From: Cryptomeria japonica
Lineage: Eukaryota > Streptophyta > Pinopsida > Cupressales > Cupressaceae
Direction of reading: 5' to 3'
Assembly: GCF_030272615.1 (NCBI RefSeq)
Contig: NC_081410.1
Coordinates: 113,585,933-113,649,932 of the forward strand
DNA: 64,000 bases
The position numbers and the translations under genes were made by a program. Below are positions 58,594 through 64,000 of the stretch, one piece after another (positions within the stretch are counted from its first letter, which is position 1; every line of letters starts with the position of its first letter). The notes under the pieces are model-generated. The model saw only the letters and a program-made list of their open reading frames with translations, did no database searches and was not told where the DNA came from.

Positions 58594-59739
58594 GTGGGAC
58601 ATTCATTATTTTCTATTTAAGGTCTCCATCCATCTTTGTCATTTGACTTTTTATTTGCTTATTGTCAATGGTTGTTGGATCGAGGCGATATAAAATTTCA
58701 CTACCCACAAACTTTTGTGATTTTTAGGATAATCATGCTTTTGATAATGAAAAACTTGGTGGGTTAATTAACTTATGTACTCTAGAGGTTCCTTTTACAG
58801 TTCATAAGGTGGTGGGTAAGAACTGGAAGTAGTCTTTTATCTGAGGTGGCTTCTAGGTTTATCACTGTTTTTATGGATATTCTTATGGATGCTCCTCTGG
58901 TTCTAGATCTATCAGATACATTCACTCTTCCCTCTTTCTATATTGCTTTTGATATGGATTTTTCTTTGTCTCATTACCAATTTGATTATGGTCTATTTCC
59001 TTATGGTGGTTTCTTATCTCTTTCTGATCTACTTACTGATGGCTGGTTTGGATAATTATTATTTGTGACTAGATTTGGTTTGATATCTAATAATTATGAT
59101 GACACACTATTGAATTTTGAATCTCTCATAGATCATGTTCCATTGGGTATTTTGGTTGCAACATTGAATGTTTTTACAGGGATCCTGCACTCTCTTTTGA
59201 AAATAATGGTTGTTGTCAAGTCTCTACCAAGTGTGGTTGAACCTTTGTAGGTTTCTCCTCTGGATGAAGTGTATGGTGACTAGTTCCTTCGTTCCATCTA
59301 GATATGGGTCTTCTGATCATTTAGATAATGTCATTCTCCCTTCTCTCTTCAGATTTTGTGGCTAATTCACAAGGTTTTTAGTTGGTTTTTTATTTGGGAC
59401 TATCCTTGTGGGTTGGGACATTATTGTATGCAATCTGGATCCCTTGCTAGATTGTGATTGTGTCACTAGCTCTGTAGGATATGGGGTTGGGTTGACATAC
59501 TGTTTTGGGTTGTATATCAACTACTTGGACTATTAGTACATGACAATATTCCATTGTCGATGTTTTGATGTACTAGAGTTACAATCGAAGGTTTTCTTCC
59601 TGGTTCTTTCCTGCCTATATGCTCTCTTGAACAAGGTTTGATGTACACTCAATATTAATAATTAATAAAATGTTTAGTGGCCTTGCCACTTTTATTTTTT
59701 GAAATAAACAATAGGAATAACAATAATAAGAACAAGAAT

Positions 59740-59740
<1 letters not shown>
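58594..59740 (+). other. LINE-2 3' UTR, second part
   Basis: Continues LINE-2 after E4. Open stretches at 58846-59250 show no recognised domain. It ends GGCCTTGCCACTTTTATTTTTTG before the CAA-rich tail. Confidence 0.55.
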
Positions 59741-59801
<61 letters not shown>

Positions 59802-59818
59802 AAACAACAACAACAACG

Positions 59819-59861
<43 letters not shown>

Positions 59862-59862
59862 A
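59741..59862 (+). repeat. (CAA)n LINE-2 tail, left of E6
   Basis: Nearly pure AAC/CAA repeat of about 120 bp with a few substitutions; the tract resumes at 63189. Confidence 0.95.
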
Positions 59863-62800
59863 TGTAGTGCCCCTCCCTAATTCATCTTTCTTTTTTGTGC
59901 ATCGAAAGACTATATTGGCATAGCTTAAACTATTTTTTGATGATTTGATTGGATGTTAATGGGTTTACTTATGATTTGGATGCTTCATTAATAAGGATAG
60001 ACATATTATATTTGCACTTGACATTGTGATTTCATGTGGATGATGGTATTTCTAGATTATTAGGATGATGAACTCTTATTTGATGATCTATATGTATTCA
60101 TTTTACATGTGTGGTTTATATTTGTTTGTGGTGATTTGATGGTATCTTATGAGGTACTAACCCTATGTTGTGATTATATATTGGATACGATGATAATTAT
60201 GATAGTGCTTGATTGTTGTGACTGTCTTCTAAGTGTATTCATGATAGAGATGATGTCATATTACTCATTGCAAGCATGATATGATGTTGTGATTCTCTTC
60301 ACTTGCCTATTTATTTATGTTATATGTTATTGCATATGCTATTGTACATATATTGGTGGTGATAGGTTTGCAGGTACCAGACATCAACTCCACCTAGTTC
60401 CACAGGTCTGAGCATGTCTTCATCCCAATAGCAAGTTGATCGAGGTGACATGAAAACTCATTATATACTCTAGGTTTAAGTTGACTACCCTTGTTAGTTT
60501 GGTGTCTTGGTGTGAGTTATTGTTTAGCGTCTAGTGGTCTCTTGAGTTATCTTATGTTGGATTGTTTTCTAGCATTGTGATTTAATTATTAATTAATTAA
60601 TTAATAAGAAAATATAGTTTAATAATGTTAAATTAAATTAGTTTTACATAGTTTATAATAATAAATTAAAAAAACAGCTTGTATAAATATCTAATATTAA
60701 TGTGTGTATTTGTTTATATCCTTTGATTATTTAATTATTGGGCTTTATATTTAATTGTGCCTAAGGTTTAATTTATATTAGTTGATTATTTTATTTTTCA
60801 GGTTGGTTGATCTTGCCTTTACAATTTATTTTCTGGAAATGAGTGTTTCTACTATGTTTTCTAAAAGCTTGTATTTGGGAAATCTTTGGGTTGAACTATT
60901 GGAAATAAATTAATAAATTTTTATATATATGGTTATATTATATGGTTCTGGGGGATCTATTTATTTATATTGTTGTTCTGAATGTTTTTCTATCATGAAT
61001 GGCATTTTTTCTCTGAGAGACTCTATGGGAATTTATGAGAAATCTGTGGATTGACTGAGCTTTTTGAATTGGATTGATGAAGAATTTGTTATTTTTAATC
61101 CTACATTTGGCTTTGGAAATTATGTTTAGGCTATTTTTGAGTTCTCTATTTTGAGATGTCGGGAGTCCTTCCTTGGAAGTTTGATTTATATTGATCTTGT
61201 CTTGAATTTATTTGCCTTTGCATCACTTCTGGTTGGATTTTGAGTTGTGGTTATGCCTTAGAAAATTTTCTAAGTCAAGTCATAAATCTGTGTTTCTATC
61301 TTTCTGAGTTTTTAGCTCTCTGAGTCATATGCGCTAATATGGGAGTCACATGTGCTAAAGTATAAATTATAGGTGCTAAATCATATGCACTAAACTATTT
61401 GTTTTTATCTTCTATGTTAGTTTTGAGCTTTCTGAGCTTTCTGTGTCAGATTTTTGAGATTCCAAAGGTTGATCTTGATTCTTGAGTTGTTCCAAGATTG
61501 ATTTATTGTCTGATTATTGATCGATTTAGATTATATTTGTCTTATTAATTGATTTAGTTTTATATGTGATTATTTGGAACCAGGCTCATTGGTTATATTC
61601 TTATATGATGGATTTTTTCTTTCGCCTAAGAGGTTGTTATGTTGCATATTGTGGCATTGGCTTCAATTGGAACCTTGGTTTACTCAGTCTTGACTTGTTG
61701 TGAGCCCTTGTTCATGTTGTGATATTTTATGTAATATGATGTTTGTGTAACCCTAAGGTCTAGGTGGATGCTAGGGGGAGTGGGCTTCCAAGTGAGTGAT
61801 TGGGATTACGTGGAGTAGACGGCCAGATTAACTGGAGTCTAAATCATCAGAATATCTCATTGGGAGTTTATTATTTGTAATCAAGTGATAATATAATTAA
61901 TAATTTTTGGGGTTGGGTGGAATAGCTCATCTTAATAAGATAAGAAAAGGATTGGTGGCCCCACTACCTTTCCCAGTGGTAGTAATCTAGGATAGGATTG
62001 GGAAGGCCTTGGTAACCCAGGTAAGCTAATCTCCCTTACTCCATAGAGGTTGAGATGGCTTCACATGTGCATCTAGGATGGCTAGAACAAGTACCTTGGT
62101 TCCCATTTATCGCATGTGATGACACTATTTTTCCTAGATGTTGGTCCAAGCACCTTGAGTCATGATTTGATGAGTTGCCTCTGGAGATTTCAAGCTATTG
62201 ATCTTATGCTTTAATTCTTTCTTTCTTTAATTTGTATGGGGTTGTATCCTTTGGTTGATAGGTGTCATCCTAGATCTAGAGTGTAAGTGGGATCTTGTAT
62301 CATCTCCTAGCATGGGTGGTGGTTCCTTAGGGTTCCACATGGTCAGGTGGTTTGATGCCTTCTTCCATTGGGATGTTCTTCATTGGATGTTCTTGCATGG
62401 ATTTTGATCTCTTATCTCTGCAGCTTATGGATGGTCAATTGTTGCAGATTGATGTATATGTTTTGTTTGGAATATGTATGTAATAGATCCATGATGTAAT
62501 ATATTAGTAGTTGTGAGCTATTCTCCTTGATGTAAATGGATATTGTATTGATGTGATATGGTAGATATTACTAGGTGAACATAATGAGGTATCAAGTGTA
62601 TAGTGGATATTGATTCATTAATGGTAATAATGGTACTGGGTATATTATTATGAATTTGGTTCCATGTATGGGAATAAGGAACATTTGGTATTGGTGGTTT
62701 AAAATGAACCTAATGGGATGGTTAATGTATGCATAATAAATGGATGTATTCAAATTATAGGACAGTGAATGATCATATGTAGTGTATAAATAATGATAGA

Positions 62801-63188
62801 GTTAATACGAAAAGAGTTAAAGAAAATGATCATAATAAATGGATGTATTCAAACTATAGGACAATGAACGATCATATGCAGTGTACACATAATGATAGAG
62901 TTAATATGCAAAGAGTTAAATAAAATGATCATGTTGTTATTGCTTATGGATAAGATTAGGTAATGACGTCGAGATACCCTAAGGAATGATATTGTTGTAA
63001 TGTGTTTATTATCGCTTCAGTATCAAGTTCGTGATCTTGTGATGAAGATGATGTGCATGCTATGATATTGGGTGTTTGATGCAAGAGAGTCGATAGTTGT
63101 ATATGTTGCATTAGTAGATGTTTAAAAAAAAAAATCTATTTGCATATTAGTTGGTTAATTTCTCGAGGATATTTTGGTTGGTATTACA
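59863..63188. mobile_element. E6: probable solo LTR (3.3 kb) in the LINE-2 tail
   Basis: Starts TGTAGTGCCCC and ends GGTATTACA, the TG...CA termini of LTRs. CAA repeat lies on both sides, with ACAAA left and ACAAC right as the near-matching 5-mers. No coding domain or second copy is inside. Long LTRs of this size are known in Tekay/Del-type chromoviruses, but the family is not shown here and the strand is unknown. It contains a 99-bp tandem duplication at 62732-62929. Confidence 0.6.
62732..62929. repeat. Two tandem 99-bp units
   Basis: Unit 62732-62830 repeats as 62831-62929, beginning CATAATAAATGGATGTATTC, with about ten differences. Confidence 0.9.
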
Positions 63189-63245
63189 ACAACAACAACA
63201 ACAGCAACAACAACAACAACAACAACAATAATAATAATAATAATA
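63189..63245 (+). repeat. (CAA)n(TAA)n LINE-2 tail, right of E6
   Basis: Remainder of the microsatellite tail, passing from ACA to ATA units at its end. Confidence 0.9.
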
Positions 63246-64000
63246 GAAATTTTTCTGTTTGGAATAAAAACACAACTATAACAATAGATAATAATACAAA
63301 ATCAGATATATAGATCAAGCCAAAAATGTTTGTAACTAATGAAACCAATATTTCATATTGAAGAATGTAGCATTATGTGAATTCCAAAGGAACTCTCATC
63401 ATAAATACTTTATCTCTCAAAGAAAACAATAGATAGCAATAGAAAATGAATGCAAAAATTAAAAAATCATTGGAAATAAACATGACTTAGGAACTAATAG
63501 AACCAACATGACACATGAAATGGAACATCATTTTGATTTACAGTATAGGCATGAATGATATAGAGTGATAACATAGTAATATAAAATAAGTGGATCCAAC
63601 ATATCACTTATATTAGAAGGTAGTGCATGGGTTTCAAATACTATGCAACATCTTTACAATAAATGCCAATATAGTCATAGTGCTCAGGAAAACAACAAAT
63701 ACTGCTCAACAACCATTAGATTAAATTAAACTCTACAATTTGTACAATGGGAAGAGAGAATTTTCTAAGATGTCAAATGAATAGTTTACATCTAATGAAA
63801 ATAAATTTGATTCATGGTGCAACATCAAGATGGATTCCCTATTTGTCTTATTAAGGTGCCCTCGGATCTCCAAAGCAAAGTAAAAACATTGAAATTAAAT
63901 GATCTTTTTATGCCATAAATTCATTACCATTATTTTGTAACAAGATCATAAAATCAAATGGTGCTAGATCAATTCAAATTCAAGGTAGTTAAAATAAAGA
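63246..64000. other. AT-rich DNA to the window end
   Basis: No ORF, repeat boundary or RNA gene recognised. Confidence 0.5.

Larger units (their letters stand above)
40707..63245 (+). mobile_element. LINE-2: 5'-truncated non-LTR retrotransposon, interrupted by E4 and E6
   Basis: Pieces are 40707-42815, 58589-59862 and 63189-63245. The first holds the end of ORF2 (zinc-binding region and RNase H). The second holds the long 3' UTR, the terminal stretch GGCCTTGCCACTTTTATTTTTTG and a (CAA)n tail. The third is the rest of the tail. E4 is flanked by TGATT on both sides, which ties pieces one and two together. The 5' limit next to the microsatellite is approximate. Confidence 0.7.

Noticed and set aside
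59655-59880. Poly-Leu and poly-Asn open frames
   Set aside because: Translation of the (CAA)n microsatellite.

Overview
The window reads as heterochromatic, transposon-dense DNA from a seed plant with a large genome. A conifer or other gymnosperm is plausible, but nothing in the sequence proves it. The evidence is plant-type Ty3/gypsy elements with Met-tRNA primer sites, a Tat-type polyprotein with a second (archaeal-type) RNase H, a plant-type L1 LINE with a C-terminal RNase H, AT-rich DNA between elements and heavy nonsense decay. No intact host gene, tRNA or rRNA gene was found. The one host-like coding fragment is a short piece resembling the TPR region of SGT1.

Layout. 1-7366: right-hand part of a decayed Ty3/gypsy element (E1) with an extra ORF downstream of pol. 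7440-9294: gag/protease-type remnant with its 3' LTR (E3b). 9726-16007: full-length L1-type LINE (LINE-1) between 15-19 bp target duplications. 16027-17577: AT-rich DNA ending at a primer-binding site. 17578-38408: a three-level nest. A gag-like/SGT1-like host sequence is split by E3 (18392-37990, gag-protease only), and the 5' LTR of E3 is split by E2 (18990-34941, a Tat-like gypsy element whose 3' region carries an antisense plant-mobile-domain ORF). 38409-40706: AT-rich repeat, inverted LTR fragment, LINE 3' end and a 995-bp terminal-inverted-repeat element inside its microsatellite tail. 40707-63245: a second LINE (LINE-2), broken by E4 (42816-58588, minus strand, no pol genes), which is itself broken by a chromovirus, E5 (44782-52616). 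The (CAA)n tail of LINE-2 is split by a probable solo LTR, E6 (59863-63188). 63246-64000: AT-rich, nothing recognised.

How the parts relate. Target-site duplications fix the insertion order: E2 after E3, E5 after E4, E4 and E6 after LINE-2. E3, E3b and E4 lack reverse transcriptase and integrase, so any movement needed enzymes from other elements. The autonomous-type elements present (E1, E2, E5, LINE-1) all carry stops or frameshifts and look inactive.

Most unusual are three things. First, E2 carries an antisense mobile-domain ORF, and the same ~20-bp-period array lies upstream of each of its two opposing coding units. Second, E4 is a 15.8-kb pol-less element with a coiled-coil protein bearing five tandem CCHC knuckles plus a second ORF of about 1,100 codons. 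Third, E3 is a gag-protease-only element represented by two copies with the same layout.
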